From Gadus chalcogrammus (lineage: Eukaryota > Chordata > Actinopteri > Gadiformes > Gadidae), in contig NC_079427.1 of NCBI RefSeq assembly GCF_026213295.1, forward strand, positions 31,995,200 through 32,059,199: a stretch of DNA of 64,000 bases, written 5' to 3'. Shown here piece by piece: positions 42,190 through 53,500 of the stretch. Position 1 is the first letter of the stretch; the number at the start of each line of letters is the position of its first letter. The position numbers were made by a program, and so were the translations under genes. The notes below the pieces were generated by a model. The model was not told where the DNA came from and searched no databases. It saw only the letters and a program-made list of their open reading frames with translations.

Positions 42190-42985
42190 TTCCAAAACGC
42201 AATAAACGCCAAATTAAAAATAAATGAGTTTGTCATGCCATTTTGTTGTGTACTGAACCTATTCACTGCTCCATCAACGTTTAATGCAAAATCGCTATAT
42301 TTACTTGTTTAAAATGTATCGCAAGATGCCGTTTTTTTCCAAACCACGACAAGCGGCAAACCTATTTTTAGCCTATATCCTCTCGACCAATCAGAATTCG
42401 GTTAGCGTTCTAGGCAATCGAACACGGCAGCGCTCTGAAGCCAGAGAGGTTTGTGGATCAGTCTTCAAAATGAGTTCAAACTATAATAACACGTTTGATG
42501 GCCAGGATGAGCCAGTGAGACCTACACCCGGGGGTAGAATACGCAGACTGGACAAAGAAAACCACAAAAAACAACTACAAAAGAAGGTTTGTCACTCAGG
42601 TTGCGGGTTAACACCTACTGTTGGATGTCAACACACGGCTACTGCGACCTGTCAGGCCGAGAAGCTGTCACCGGACGACCTGATGATGAACTTTAACAAG
42701 TTTTATAATAAACCAAACAAGGTTGACCAGGACCGGGCCATACTTAATCTCCTGGAAATAATGAAAGTGAAAAGGCTGCGTCCGAAAGTCAAGGACGTAA
42801 ACAAGCGAAAAGACCTGAAAATATCGGTTAAATACAGTCTCTTGTGTTTATTTATTTATATTATTAGTATGAGATGATGATATCCGTCGTAGGTTGTATT
42901 TTCTCTTGTTTTTAAAATAAAAATACATTAACCATCAATGGATTTACAGCTTCTTTTTTCAAATTGATGGATTTATAGCGTTTTT
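42190..42985. mobile_element. Unclassified DNA element with CCAAAACGC-type ends
   Basis: The left end has CCAAAACGCAATAAACGCCA; the right end on the other strand has AAAACGCTATAAATCCATCA followed by ATTTG, similar but imperfect inverted repeats. ATGGATTTACAGC and ATGGATTTATAGC repeat near the right end. A small open frame lies between. I could not determine a target duplication, so boundaries are approximate. Confidence 0.4.
42470..42877 (+). CDS. Unrecognised small ORF in a repeat-like element
   Basis: From the likely start ATG 42470 (context CAAAATGA) the frame encodes 135 residues; an upstream in-frame ATG at 42284 would add 62 less convincing ones. The sequence has PTPGGRIRRLDKENHKKQLQ, a cysteine/histidine cluster CHSGCGLTPTVGCQHTATAT followed by C (possible metal site), then DDLMMNFNKFYNKPNKVDQD and NLLEIMKVKRLRPKVK, a basic helix. 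A potential splice donor lies after LKISVKY. It resembles, from memory, N-terminal exons of repeat-encoded fish proteins, but I cannot assign a family or function. Confidence 0.4.
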   Translation: MSSNYNNTFDGQDEPVRPTPGGRIRRLDKENHKKQLQKKVCHSGCGLTPTVGCQHTATATCQAEKLSPDDLMMNFNKFYNKPNKVDQDRAILNLLEIMKVKRLRPKVKDVNKRKDLKISVKYSLLCLFIYIISMR

Positions 42986-43249
42986 AAAAAAATATATATA
43001 TATTTGAATTTATAATCAACAATGTTGTGGTTCGATTTAAAAATCATTGTACAACATGTTCAGACTGAATCTCCCCTGCAATTAAAAGCAACGCCTTTAA
43101 GCGAGAGATGTGTCTTAATTGCGCCCTCCCGCGCACATTTCCCACGGTTGACGCTTTTCGCTGCGCATGGCTGCTTTCCTGAGTGCCAACATTTCAGCGG
43201 CAGCAGTAGGCTACTTGTCTAAGATGATGGCGCCGCCAACTAAGAAAGT

Positions 43250-44223
43250 CATCATGGACAGAAGACTTTGGTTACGTTTTTCAAAATGACTGTGCTGTCC
43301 GCACTTTATGTTTCTAAAATGTTATATGCCGAACCTCCAGTGTGAAACGTCATTTTGAGGCCAAGCACAAGAAAACATTCAAAGATAATGCAGATAAGGC
43401 AGAATGAATTAAGCTTGCATTGTCTAGGTATGGGAAGCAAGCAAACGCCCTCAAAGTCTTTGTCACCACTAAAAACCATGCCACTGAGGCACTAGCAATC
43501 GCATTGCTCATTGCATCGCAAAACATGGGAAGCTCTTCACGGATGGCGAGTATATTATGGAAGCTTTTCTCGGTCGCTCTGATGCCCTGTTCGAAGGCTT
43601 GCCAAACAAAGAAGTATTAAGGCAAGAATAAAGGACATTCCCATGTCAGCAAGTGTCCAGTGACGCATTGATGAAATGGCAGAAAATGTCACAGCGCAGC
43701 AAAAAGCGGTGTTAAAAGATGCTGTGGTGTTCAGCATTGTGCTTGACGAGAGCGTTGACGTGAATGACATTCCACGTTTGGTAGTCATGGCAAGATATTG
43801 CGATTCAACTGTAAGAGAGGAACTCTGCTGCCTTAAGCCAATGCCTGGCACGACAAAGGGCGAGGACGTAGCCACAGTGTGTATGGAACATTTTAACGAG
43901 CGGGGGACATCAGCAAAATCATCGCAATAACAACAGACAGCGCTCCCACCATGGTCAAGAGACACAGGGGAGCTGTCAGGTTGATTGAAGAAAAAGTCGG
44001 CCACCCCATTATGAAACTGCACTTCATTATACACCAAAAAAACCTGCGTGCAAAAATGTCCAATTGGGATCTCAATGACGTGATGGCTGCTGTGGTGAAG
44101 GTGATCAACTTTATAGTGAAGCGATCTGCAATGACGCATCGACAGCTCCAGTCCCTGCTCGAGGAGATGGACAGCGATTGTATGCGCTGTATGCGCAGCG
44201 AATTTGGTGAGTGGATCTTTTGA
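43250..44223 (+). pseudogene. Decayed hAT transposase (ZBED/GTF2IRD2-like)
   Basis: Fragments in three frames: KKVIMDRRLWLRF near 43245, LSRYGKQANALK near 43425, then the best frame 43676-43930 with MAENVTAQQKAVL, VVFSIVLDESVDVNDIPRLV and LKPMPGTTKGEDV. LDES/DIPRLV and the TTKGED block are characteristic of domesticated and mobile hAT transposases of the GTF2IRD2/SCAND3 type. The frame is lost at about 43910, continues shifted (ITTDSAPTMVKRHRGAVRLI), and ends near 44220. The catalytic C-terminal dimerisation region is incomplete. No ends of the parent element were found. Confidence 0.7.
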
Positions 44224-44249
44224 TTTTCTAATTGAGTACCCCTGCGCTA

Positions 44250-44402
44250 GAGGATGCATTGCGTATCACCCAAAACTACCCTTCATACCTCCGTCTGAAA
44301 CCAGACGGAGGTATGAAGGGTAGTCCCGGAGACAACGCTTGGACGGACGAATTTCCTCCGGATCCAGGACAAAATTCGTCCGGATCCAGAGGTATGAATC
44401 AG
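44250..44402. mobile_element. Fragment of a Harbinger MITE related to 48327-48952
   Basis: TAGAGGATG.ATTGCGTA..., GGTATGAAGGGTAGTCCCGG and the end GTCCGGATCCAG.GGTATGA.TC.GCCTTAA recur in the complete copy at 48830-48955. Inside lies a near-perfect inverted repeat (44274-44324: ACCCTTCATACCTCCGTCTG and its inverse around GAAACC). The left part of the MITE is missing. Confidence 0.7.
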
Positions 44403-44406
44403 CCTT

Positions 44407-44755
44407 AACACGAGCAGTTAACGGAGCCATGCACTGAGCCCCCTCGGATGCCGGGCCGAAACCACATTTGTTTAACTACGACTCCTTTCAGCTCCCAACC
44501 CCTAAACGCTTGAGGTTGTGTTTTGAAAAGAGAAAACATACATTTTATTAGTGCATCGTATAAAGATAATTTTGAGCCTTTGATTGATATCCACAATTTT
44601 TTTGCAGAGACACATTCCTGTTCCCCACTTGTATTGGAGTGAACGGGGATATCTACTTCTAGGACTCCATGAATCGAGGGACCCTTCCACAGCCCGCTAA
44701 AATAGCTGCAATACCAGGCTTGGTTGCTGAGCGCTGGTGGATTGCGGGTGTTAAG
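44407..44755. repeat. 0.35-kb repeat, inverted copy of 49032-49365
   Basis: CACGAGCAGTTAACGGAGCC at the start and GCAATACCAGGCTTGG near the end match the reverse complement of the second copy with roughly three quarters identity. It may be a terminal inverted repeat of a larger unit or two independent insertions. Confidence 0.7.
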
Positions 44756-45284
44756 TATTTTAAGAAGCTGTATTACCCTCACATAGCCACAAGGGGAGCA
44801 AGACCTTATTGGAGGCTGCTCCAGCCACAGATAGCAGCACCTTTAGACAGGTGAAGAAGCCGAAGCCATTACGGCACCCCGGCCACGCCCACTAGGCCAC
44901 GCCCACTTGACGTCCACTAGCGGGTGATTTGAAGTGCAGAGCCCAGAGATCAATAGGTAGACGGCAGAGAGCCACCCCGGGCCTTAGCCCGGGGGGCTTG
45001 AAGTAGATCACGGTATTTTCCTCTCACACGCGTTAGATACAATTCCCTCCCTTAAGCTTCATAGTTACCATGCCAAAACATGCCGACTTTATAATAAATG
45101 AAGTCAGTTAAAAGCAACCCGGGATTGGACAACTTTCTTCAAGAATATGCAACACGGGAGTATGCACTGCTCCTGGGGGATCCTGGTTGGAAGGTCTTAT
45201 AAAAATCCCAGCTCTCCCATGATCATTTGCGGCACTCGGAACTGGTGTCCACGCCCACGGTCGCCACAATATATATAAGTATAT
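44756..45284. other. No gene recognised
   Basis: GC-richer DNA with GGCCACGCCCACT repeated twice near 44880-44910. It ends in an AT tract that served as target for the following hAT element. Confidence 0.4.
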
Positions 45285-45292
45285 ATATACAC

Positions 45293-46418
45293 CAGTGGAG
45301 GCTTCTCCATTGAGGAGAGGGAGGAAGATCCTCCCTAACATTGTTGAGAATAAAAAATTTAGATTGCCCCGACTATTGTAATGAATTAATGCCCTTAAAT
45401 ATGACTACTTTATTGCCTTTGAATATATTATGTTCGTTTCCCTGGGTAAAGGGACATTAGCACCCCCTATCGCCTATTGACAATTACTTCAGGGAGGAAC
45501 GTCCTCCCTCCGCCGCCGTCCACTCCCATTCATTTTCCCGAAAGTACTGGCGGCCGGTGGATAACATGGGTTTCAATGGGAGAGAGGAGGAAAATCCTCC
45601 TCTGAGTGGGTGGGACCTTAAGGGGTCTGATTCGCGCAAAAATCTATCCGTCTGCGCTATGAACCAATAAGCAGGATCCCTGGATGTTGAGCAGTGTTGC
45701 CAGATTGGTCCGATTTCCCACCCAATTGGGCTACTTTTAACCATGTTAGGCTGGAAAAATTATCATTGGGCGGGAAATCTGCCCAATCTGGCAACGCTGT
45801 CGATAACAAACCCGGTCTGCATTGCCGCGGTGCTCAGTCTGAGAGACGCAGAGTAAGTGAAATCTGCGATAGCGAGATCCTAAATGCACAATGGAAACAT
45901 TGGAAACGGAGGACATTGTTAACGTCTTATTACAAAAACCATTCCATTCATTCAGAAAGAGGTAGACCACTTCCCAAAATCAAGGTCATCAGAAGTAATG
46001 GCAACGTCAGTGTTGTGAGTGCTACATGATTTGCTAGGTACGCATGACTTACTGGTAGCATTACAAGCAATTGTAACTGAAAATAAACATAGCTAAATAA
46101 CTTCAGTCAGTGAGGGCAAAAATAGGCCCAATAATAGGCCCAGATTTTTTTATTTACTTTTACAAATCAATAGTAGGCCTGATTTGACTAATATGCTTTG
46201 CATCCTTTCCTTCTCAAATTACAGTGATGCCACTGGTGGCTTTGTATACATTTTGTTCACATAACTCCCTCCCTGCTATTTTGTAGTTCACCAAAACACC
46301 CTGAAACAACTTGAGTCTCACATTCTTATGCCACCATACACCAACAGTGCAAGCAGGCCAATGGCAACCAAGCGCGCAGTCCTTCCTCCCTCACTTTAAA
46401 AACCGCCAGCCGCCACTG
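45293..46418. mobile_element. hAT element (ZMYM-type lineage), internally deleted
   Basis: It starts CAGTGGAGGCTTCTCC and ends on the other strand CAGTGGCGGCTGGCGG. ATATACAC flanks both ends exactly (45285-45292 and 46419-46426). The length of 1126 bp is far below an autonomous hAT, and only the first coding exon remains. The paired GGAGGAAAATCCTCC and GGAGGAAGATCCTCC words mark inner inverted sequence in the left arm. Confidence 0.92.
45891..46025 (+). pseudogene. N-terminal fragment of a ZMYM-like hAT transposase
   Basis: ATG 45891 gives METLETEDIVNVLLQKPFHS; after a one-base shift the sequence continues RGRPLPKIKVIR. In fish hAT proteins similar to ZMYM6 the same order (LLxTPF..., then GRPxPxI) occurs at the very N-terminus. 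The rest of the transposase is absent from this element. Confidence 0.6.
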
Positions 46419-46426
46419 ATATACAC

Positions 46427-47639
46427 ATAAGTGATGAAAAATAATTAGTACATCTATACATACATACGTATGTTGTACGTACATATATAAATATATATAT
46501 ATATATGGATTGTTATTATTTCGGTAGTTTCTCTATGAGCACTTGTCCATCTCCGACCATCCGTCTCTGTGCTATTGCCCTTTAATAGGTTAATAATAAT
46601 AGGTTAAGTTATTAGGTTAATAGGTCTCTGTGCTATGAACCTTCCTTCTAATCCCTACATCTCTTTATAAATTTGCAGTTCCCCATACATAACTGTCAGA
46701 ATCTGCTCATTTCATTGGACTAAGCGGCTCTATTGGTTTACTTCAGTTAAAAAGCACATGTGCACGTGCTCCACAGTATCGTGTGAAGAGCCTTTATAAT
46801 GGCTTGTTTTTACGTCAAAAGTCGACCAGCGGTAGAGACACAGGAGTCGTTGTACGACCTGTCTGTTGGAATTTGTTTGCTTCATCTTTCCTTCTCTGAC
46901 AAATGTGTTGCAGTGAGAAATGAAATTAAATGTAAAGCTGTGTGTGTTTTTTTCTATATTGTCCCTGTGTCCAGTCAAAAAAGGTATGCAAAGTTGTGCA
47001 AATTTATGCAAATGCAGACCAATACAGACACACACGCAGGTACACCCACAGCAGACAAAGAGCAGGATCAATGCTATTCTCTAATTCACAATATTGTCCA
47101 TCTGTTGCTATAAGCAAACGCACATCTCATTAAACCTTACTTACTGCTTGAGCAGTCAAGTCACACAATCATTTGGATAATTCATTTGGAAGATTTCAGC
47201 CGTACGATTAATTTGGTCATCATCTATTTTTGCTTCCGACCATGCTTGTATCCGGGCTCATCAATTAGATCCGCAGTGGAAGGTCTCAGTGGCTCCTCAT
47301 CTGCCTTCTGTTTCACTTACAAATAGTACATTGTGTAGCCTCTTATGCTAGCTATCTTTGTTGTGTATGGAGAATGGGTTAAACTAGCAATTGTTTGGGC
47401 TTGGCACTTGGTTCTATGAACATCCTTACTGTACCGACGACAGCAATATATCGTTTTTTCCCTTCTTCTGACAAATTATATATGATATGATCTTTATTCG
47501 TCAGCATTGCTGAAATTCGTCTTGCGACCCAGCAGCCGTTGCATGTAAAAACAGAAAACATGAATTGCACACATTGACATGACACATTGAAACACAACAT
47601 ATTTACATACATGGGTACATATAGTCGAGAGCACATTGT
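46427..47639. other. No gene recognised
   Basis: It contains ATATAT tracts at 46440-46506 and a locally repeated TTAATAGGTTAATAATAATA near 46585-46625. Frames at 46799 and 46942 look random and lack family motifs. Confidence 0.4.
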
Positions 47640-48185
47640 CCACCACTTCGCCTATCTCCGGTTTAGCATCAAAGTCGATTGATGGACAAAATACTTTTTT
47701 ACCTTCTTGAAAGGTGGTACCTCGTATCTCCTTCCTGAGGGCAATAACCTGTATTCACTATACAAAACATGACTAGTGTTTGAGGTGATGTTTTTTGCCA
47801 ACCTAAGCATGCTGTTGTCATACGTGGAAGTATACAGCTCCTGAAGTGGTTGTCCAACAATCTTTGAACAAAAAGTCACATTTGTGACTTTAGGGCTACA
47901 GACAGACATCCATACCAGGTGGTACTGCAGTACTGAAGAACACTCATAATAACAGAAGTGAAAAACAAAAGAGGAATCCTTCTACTGGCACCAAAAGATC
48001 TTAAACGGCAAAGGAAATAGATTCTTTGCTTTGTTTTCTTACACACTGATTCAATCGGATCTTTCCAGGACAGAAGATGGTCTATTACTACTCCTAGGTA
48101 CGTGTATGAACATACCTGATAGATCTGTTCACTATGAATAGTAATAGGAGATTTGCATATCTCCAGTGGTGTACCAAAAACAATC
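47640..48185 (-). pseudogene. 3' fragment of a CR1/Rex1-like LINE reverse transcriptase
   Basis: On the minus strand: YTYLGVVIDHLLSWKDPIES, QRIYFLCRLRSFGASRR, VLQYCSTTWYGCLSVALK, then IVGQPLQELYTSTYDNSM and HVLYSEYRLLPSGRRYEVPP ending at a stop near 47652. The YLG...W, LRRLRSFG and LLPSGRR blocks are the C-terminal hallmarks of fish Rex1/CR1-type ORF2. The same region of another copy is at 55097-55585. The 5' part is absent. Confidence 0.75.
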
Positions 48186-48204
48186 TCTTCTGTCTTTCAT
48201 GTTA

Positions 48205-48272
48205 AGTAAATGTACTTATTGTAAGTCGCCTTGGATAAAAGCGTCTGCTAAACGCGCTAAACGTAAATGTGA
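48205..48272 (+). repeat. LINE/SINE 3' tail (L2-like)
   Basis: TTGTAAGTCGCCTTGGATAA followed by AAGCGTCTGCTAAACGCGCT and AAACGTAAATGTGAATG is the conserved 3' end shared by fish L2-type LINEs and their SINE partners. No body is attached on the left, so this is a very short insertion. Confidence 0.7.
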
Positions 48273-48326
48273 ATGGAACTACGAGAGCCCATATCTAGAA
48301 GTCAGTCAGAAGCTCCTGAGGTCTAA

Positions 48327-48952
48327 AGGCCCATTCACACCCTACGGTAAATACGGATACGGACCGTTTCGTCCGGTCCCGGAGGTGTTTCGTCCGTCAA
48401 TGGTTCCATCGCATCTGAGCTTACGAATCCGGAGTGCTCCAGGAGAAACGGAGCAATACCACTGGAAATCGAGGCTGCAGTATAGAGTCAGAAGTCAGAG
48501 CATTCGCAGAAATAGATATAGTAGTATAATATCTGATATGTATATATATTGCATTTAACGTTTTATACTTATATTATACTATATTCCTGACCTTTTTATT
48601 TTATTGTTCCCCTGCTTTGGCAATGAGTTGTAACTGGTCATTTAACAACATTTTGAGGAGATAATCTGCGGGTTGCTGAGGGGTGTCACATGCCACCGCC
48701 GCCTAGGCCTACACTTTTTGCACTTTTGTTTGCCGATTTCGGATGACACAAAGCAAAATCATCTCTACAGATGCCATGTTTCATTGTCAATGCTGTTTTT
48801 TTGTGAAACGACAGTCACTGCCCTCTAGAGGATGTATTGCGTAACATCCATAACAACGCTGAAACCGGACGGAGGTATGAAGGGTAGTCCCGGAGACAAC
48901 GTTTGGTACGGACGGACGAATTTCGTCCGGATCCAGCGGTATGATTCGGCCT
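48327..48952. mobile_element. PIF/Harbinger-like MITE, 626 bp
   Basis: The ends are AGGCCCATTCACACC (left) and AGGCCGAATCATACC (right, other strand). TAA abuts both ends (48324-48326 and 48953-48955). The right arm is shared with the fragment at 44250-44402. GGACGAATTTCGTCC is a subterminal palindrome. No coding sequence. Confidence 0.8.
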
Positions 48953-49031
48953 TAAGTCTTCCCCTGACCCGCTCTCCAGGTAAACGACCACAGAGCCGTC
49001 CTGGATTCCCCGCAGGCCCCCAGGGGAATCC

Positions 49032-49365
49032 GTAATCAACCAGTGCTCAGTGCCAAGCCTGGTATTGCACTTGTTTTAACGGGCAGTGGACGGGTCCCTC
49101 GATTCTTGGGGCCCAGAAGTAGATATCCCCGTCCAATACAAGCGGGGAACAGGAATGTGTCTCCGCAAAAATGTCTGGATATCAATCAAAGGCTCATAAT
49201 TATCTTCATACCATGTCCTAATGAAATGAAAGTTTTCCCTTTACAAACACCACTTCAGCCCTTTTATTTTAAAGTAGGGGTGGGCAGCTGAAAGGAGTCG
49301 AAGTGAAACAAATGTTGGTTCGGCATCTGAGAGGGTTCAGTGCACGGCTCCGTTAACTTCTCGTG
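49032..49365. repeat. 0.35-kb repeat, inverted copy of 44407-44755
   Basis: It contains GCCAAGCCTGGTATTGC, GAACAGGAATGTGTCTC and GGCTCCGTTAAC, the reverse complements of blocks in the other copy. Its outer end is TTCTCGTG at 49356-49365. Confidence 0.7.
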
Positions 49366-49593
49366 TCCAAGGTTTTTCCTTTTACTTAACATGAATGCTG
49401 TGATGGTTGTAAGGCACTGTGGTAACTTTTTATCACTTAAAGTCGCAGAGGGATTTGTAGACTGGTTCAGCTGTTGGACGTGTGCACTCAATAACTCTCA
49501 CGTTCCTCTGCTTGTGATCTTTGCGATTCACCATTTATTGATCCATTTATTCAAAAGATCTAAAGACAAAGAACGGGTGCATTACGTTATCAT

Positions 49594-50231
49594 TAGTGGC
49601 GGGCATAGATTATTTTTTTTAATCTAGATTAATTTTGGAATTAATCTAGATTAATGGCAAACGGCAAAAAATCATTTTGTTTACCTTGACAACTGTCAAT
49701 TATACTTATATCACCGCCGGAAGTTGTGAATTGCCCATGCAAGTGAACGGAGCATAAACAAAAATAATTGACAGCTGAACGTTGGGAAGGCCCATGCAAG
49801 TGAATGGAGCAGTCTACAGCATTGAGAAGAGCCGTGTAATAATCCATAATAATGTAACGTAAGGTTTAGAAGTTAAATATTTGAAAGTTGTAGAATAAAT
49901 TAATATAATTTATATTGGAGTTAATTTGCTAGAAATGTACTTACAATGTTTAGTCAGTTAATTTACATATTTATGTTACACAATTATTACTTACATATTA
50001 ACATGTTTACATATTTAACACAGTCAGGATATTCTGTTGAATCTGCCTCTCTGATTCCCTCACGTTTACCTCAGTCTAAATTCTAGCTTCTGATTGGTTA
50101 GTTCAGTCACGTGATGGGTCCGAACAAGGAAGTGGTTGAAAATAGATTAACGGTGATATTTTTTTTATCGCGCAATAAAAGTTTCGCTTTAATGCAGCGC
50201 AGCCGTTAACGCCGATAACGGACCACCACTA
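49594..50231. mobile_element. hAT MITE, 638 bp
   Basis: It starts TAGTGGCGGGCATAGATTA and ends on the other strand TAGTGGTGGTCCGTTATCG, the known TAGTGGTGGGC-type end. GTTATCAT flanks both ends exactly (49586-49593 and 50232-50239). It includes two GGCCCATGCAAGTGAA-type blocks (49732 and 49790), also found at about 24515. No coding sequence. Confidence 0.93.
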
Positions 50232-50239
50232 GTTATCAT

Positions 50240-50599
50240 GGTCAAAAATCCAGTTTGCTCATCCAGCCCCACAATCACCTCCACCTGTGCTGATGAGCTC
50301 TAATAGCCTATTGGGGATCCATACACGTTTGCACTACCCAGTGTGAAAACACGAAAACACACACATATCATTGAAATGGCTGTAACAGGCACAGACGTAT
50401 TGATTACCTGAATGATTATGGGAGACCTATGTCATTTTATAATCTTACTACTATGATGGTAGGCCTGTTGCACCAGTTACTGAAGTTAGTCATGTGCGCA
50501 AGTGCCAAGCAGCCAGCCTCAAACCCACACACACACAGCACGTGCGAACGCATACACACAACGCAAGCACGTATATACACACCGCACAAACACGATGGC
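50240..50599. other. No gene recognised
   Basis: CA-rich DNA near 50520-50590. No reliable frame. Confidence 0.4.
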
Positions 50600-53500
50600 T
50601 GGTACTTCGCTTGCGAAGATCATAGGAGGAGTTTAGAGTTTCAATTCCTTTTGCTTTGCTTTGAGGCAGGCACGTTGGTGTGAGAATAAGCCAATCCTTG
50701 ACAGACAGATTTTCTGGCAACTGGTGCACTTGTACTCCTGGCCTGTGGCTGTGGCAGTCTGGATGGATGCATCACCCTTTCGCCGGGCACGTTTGTGCAT
50801 TACAGCTGTCCTCTTGGTGTTGCTGAGCTTGACGGCAGCTTTGTTTACTGCCGAGCGCCAAGCGTTTTTTATCAGCGGCCGTGGAATCCCACGTTTTAGA
50901 CTCCAGACCTGCCATGGTAAGTTGGTATTTGAGCTGGTCTTTGAAGCGTTTCCGAGGTCCACTTCTGTCCGATTGCCCTGACGCAGCTCACTGACAGCTT
51001 TTGGCAGCCTGTTTTCCTCCATGCGTGAGACGTGACCAGTCCAGCGCAACTGGCGGACCAGCATGGTGGCTTCCATGCTGGGTAACTGCGCTCTCTCCAG
51101 GACTTCCATGTTGGTGGTGTGGTCCTGCCACCTGATATTTAAGATGGAGCGCAGTCAACGTTGATGGAAGCACTCAAGCAGCCTCAGCTGCTTCCTGTAA
51201 AGGACCCAGGACTCTGAGCCATACAGTAAAGTGCTGAGTACAGCAGCCCTGTATACTTGGATTTTGGTGACCAGTCGCAGTGAGTGGTTGTCCCACACCC
51301 GTTTGCGGAGCCTGCCAAATGCACTGTTTGCTTTGGAGAGTCTGTTGTCAATGTATTTTGTGATTGAAGCATCATTTGAGATTACACTGCCCAAGTATGT
51401 GAACTGATCCACTGCACTTAATCAGGTAGAGTCAATGGTGATGGATGGTGGGATGTACTGTACGCGGGGTGGTGGCTGGTAGAGCACTTCTAATTTCTTG
51501 AGGCTTATGGTGAGTCCGTAAGCCTTTGTTGCTGCTGAGAAGCGGCTTAAAATGAGCTGCAGTGCCTCCTTTGTGTGTGCTAAGAGGGCACAGTCATCTG
51601 CAAAGAGTAGTTCGGTGATATTTTTGTCAGTGGTCTTCGTCTTCGCCAGAAGTCGGCGTAGATTAAAAATACCACCATCAGTTCTGTATCTGATGTACAG
51701 GCCTTCAGTCACATCTGCTGTGGCTTCTTGAAGCATCATGCTAAAGAATATGGCAAATAGGGTTGGTGCAAGCACGCACCCTTGCTTCACCAAGTTGTTT
51801 ATGGGGAAGGGCTCTGAGATGCTGCCAGTGTGTTTGACCTGGACTTTCTGTCCTACATGAAGTTGTTGGAGGATGGTGAGGAACTTGGGGGGGCAGCCGA
51901 GTTTGAACATGATTTTCCAGAGGCCCTCCCTGCTGACCCTATCGAAGGCCTTTGTGAGGTCGATAAAGGCAGCATAAAGGCCCATGTTTTGCTCCCGGCA
52001 TTTTTCCTGGATCTGCCTCAGGACGAAAACCATGTCTGTGGTTCCCCTCCCGGATCTGAAGCCACACTGGCTTTCGGGGAGAACTTCTTCGGCGACAGTA
52101 GATGAAATTCTATCGAAAAGGACCCTGGCTAGGATTTTACCAGGGATCGAGTGAAGGGAGATACCACGGTAGTTTGAGCAGTCAGACTTTTCCCCTTTGT
52201 TTTTGTATAGGGAGACAATCAGTGCATCTCTAAAGTCTTTGGGGATTGTGCCCTTCTCCCAACATACAGCAAACAGGTCTGTGAGCCTGTAAAGAAGTGC
52301 GTCGCCCCCCTGCTTGTAGACTTCCGCAAGAATCCCGTCACTTCCAGGTGATTTGTGCGATCGTAATTTGAATATGGCAGATGCGACTTTTTTCAGGGTA
52401 GGTGGTATATCCAACCCTAACCCATTCATGCTGGGGTATCCTGGCTATCGATGTCTCTTGGACATTCCGTCTGTCTTCAAAGAGGCAATTGAAATGTTCA
52501 GCCCAACGTTTCATGATGGCTTCTTTGTCTGTCAGGAGGGTTGAACCATCTGATGTCTTGAGAGGTGTTTGAGCCTGGTGGCTGGGACCAAATGCTGATT
52601 TCAGAGCTTCATAAAAGGATCTTGAGTCACCCATATCTGCGTAAAGTTGTGTTCTCTCTGCGAGAGCAGTCCACCAGTTGTTTTGGATCACACGCAGCTT
52701 TACTTGCAACTGCTTACATGCTGCTCTATATGCTGATTTTGCAGCCGAGCTGGTAGGGCAGGCAAGCACTTTGCCATGGCAGATATGTTTTGCTTGAAGA
52801 AGGGATTTGATTTCAGCGTCACTTTCATCAAACCAGTCTTTATTTCTTCTGCTAGAGAACCCAACTACTTCTGCAGTTGTTTCCTGGAGAGTGGTTTTTA
52901 GATGGTTCCACAGTTCTTCAGGATCGTCAGTGCTTGGGTCCTAGGCTACATCAAGTTTCCTTTTGAGCTTAGCTTGGAATTCCTCCTTGAGTAGGTGGTG
53001 CCTCTCAACTTGGAGTTTTTTTGGGGGTTGACCTTTCTTTCTTGGGGTTACTTTTATCCTGAAGTTGACTTTTGCCCTGACCAGTCTGTGGTCAGTGTAA
53101 CAGTCAGCGCTGGGCATAACCCGGGTGTGCAGCACGTCAGCTGTGTCCTGCTGGCGCACAAGAATGTAGTCCAGCATATGCCAGTGTTTGGAGCGTGGGT
53201 GTCTCCAAGTGGTCTTATACCTGGCATTTTGTTGGAACATCGTGTTTGTTATGGTGAGGTTGTGTTCGGAACAGAGTTCCAGTAGCATTCGCCCATTGTC
53301 ATTGCAGTTGCCAATTCCGTGACTTCCCAGGACTCCTCTCCAGAGATCATAGTCCTGACCGACTCTTGCATTGAAGTCTCCCATTATTAGGAGCTTATCT
53401 CTGTGATCAGCTGCCTTGATAAGCATTCCGAGGTCATGATAAAATGCTTCCTTTGTCCCTAGGTCAGCCTGTAAGGTGGGAGCATACACGCTGATTATGG

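Noticed and set aside
44669..44854. 61-codon plus-strand frame
   Set aside because: It lies mostly in the inverted 0.35-kb repeat and is not conserved in the other copy.
46799..47113. 104-codon frame on the plus strand
   Set aside because: Random composition, no motif, and overlapping equally long frames on both strands.
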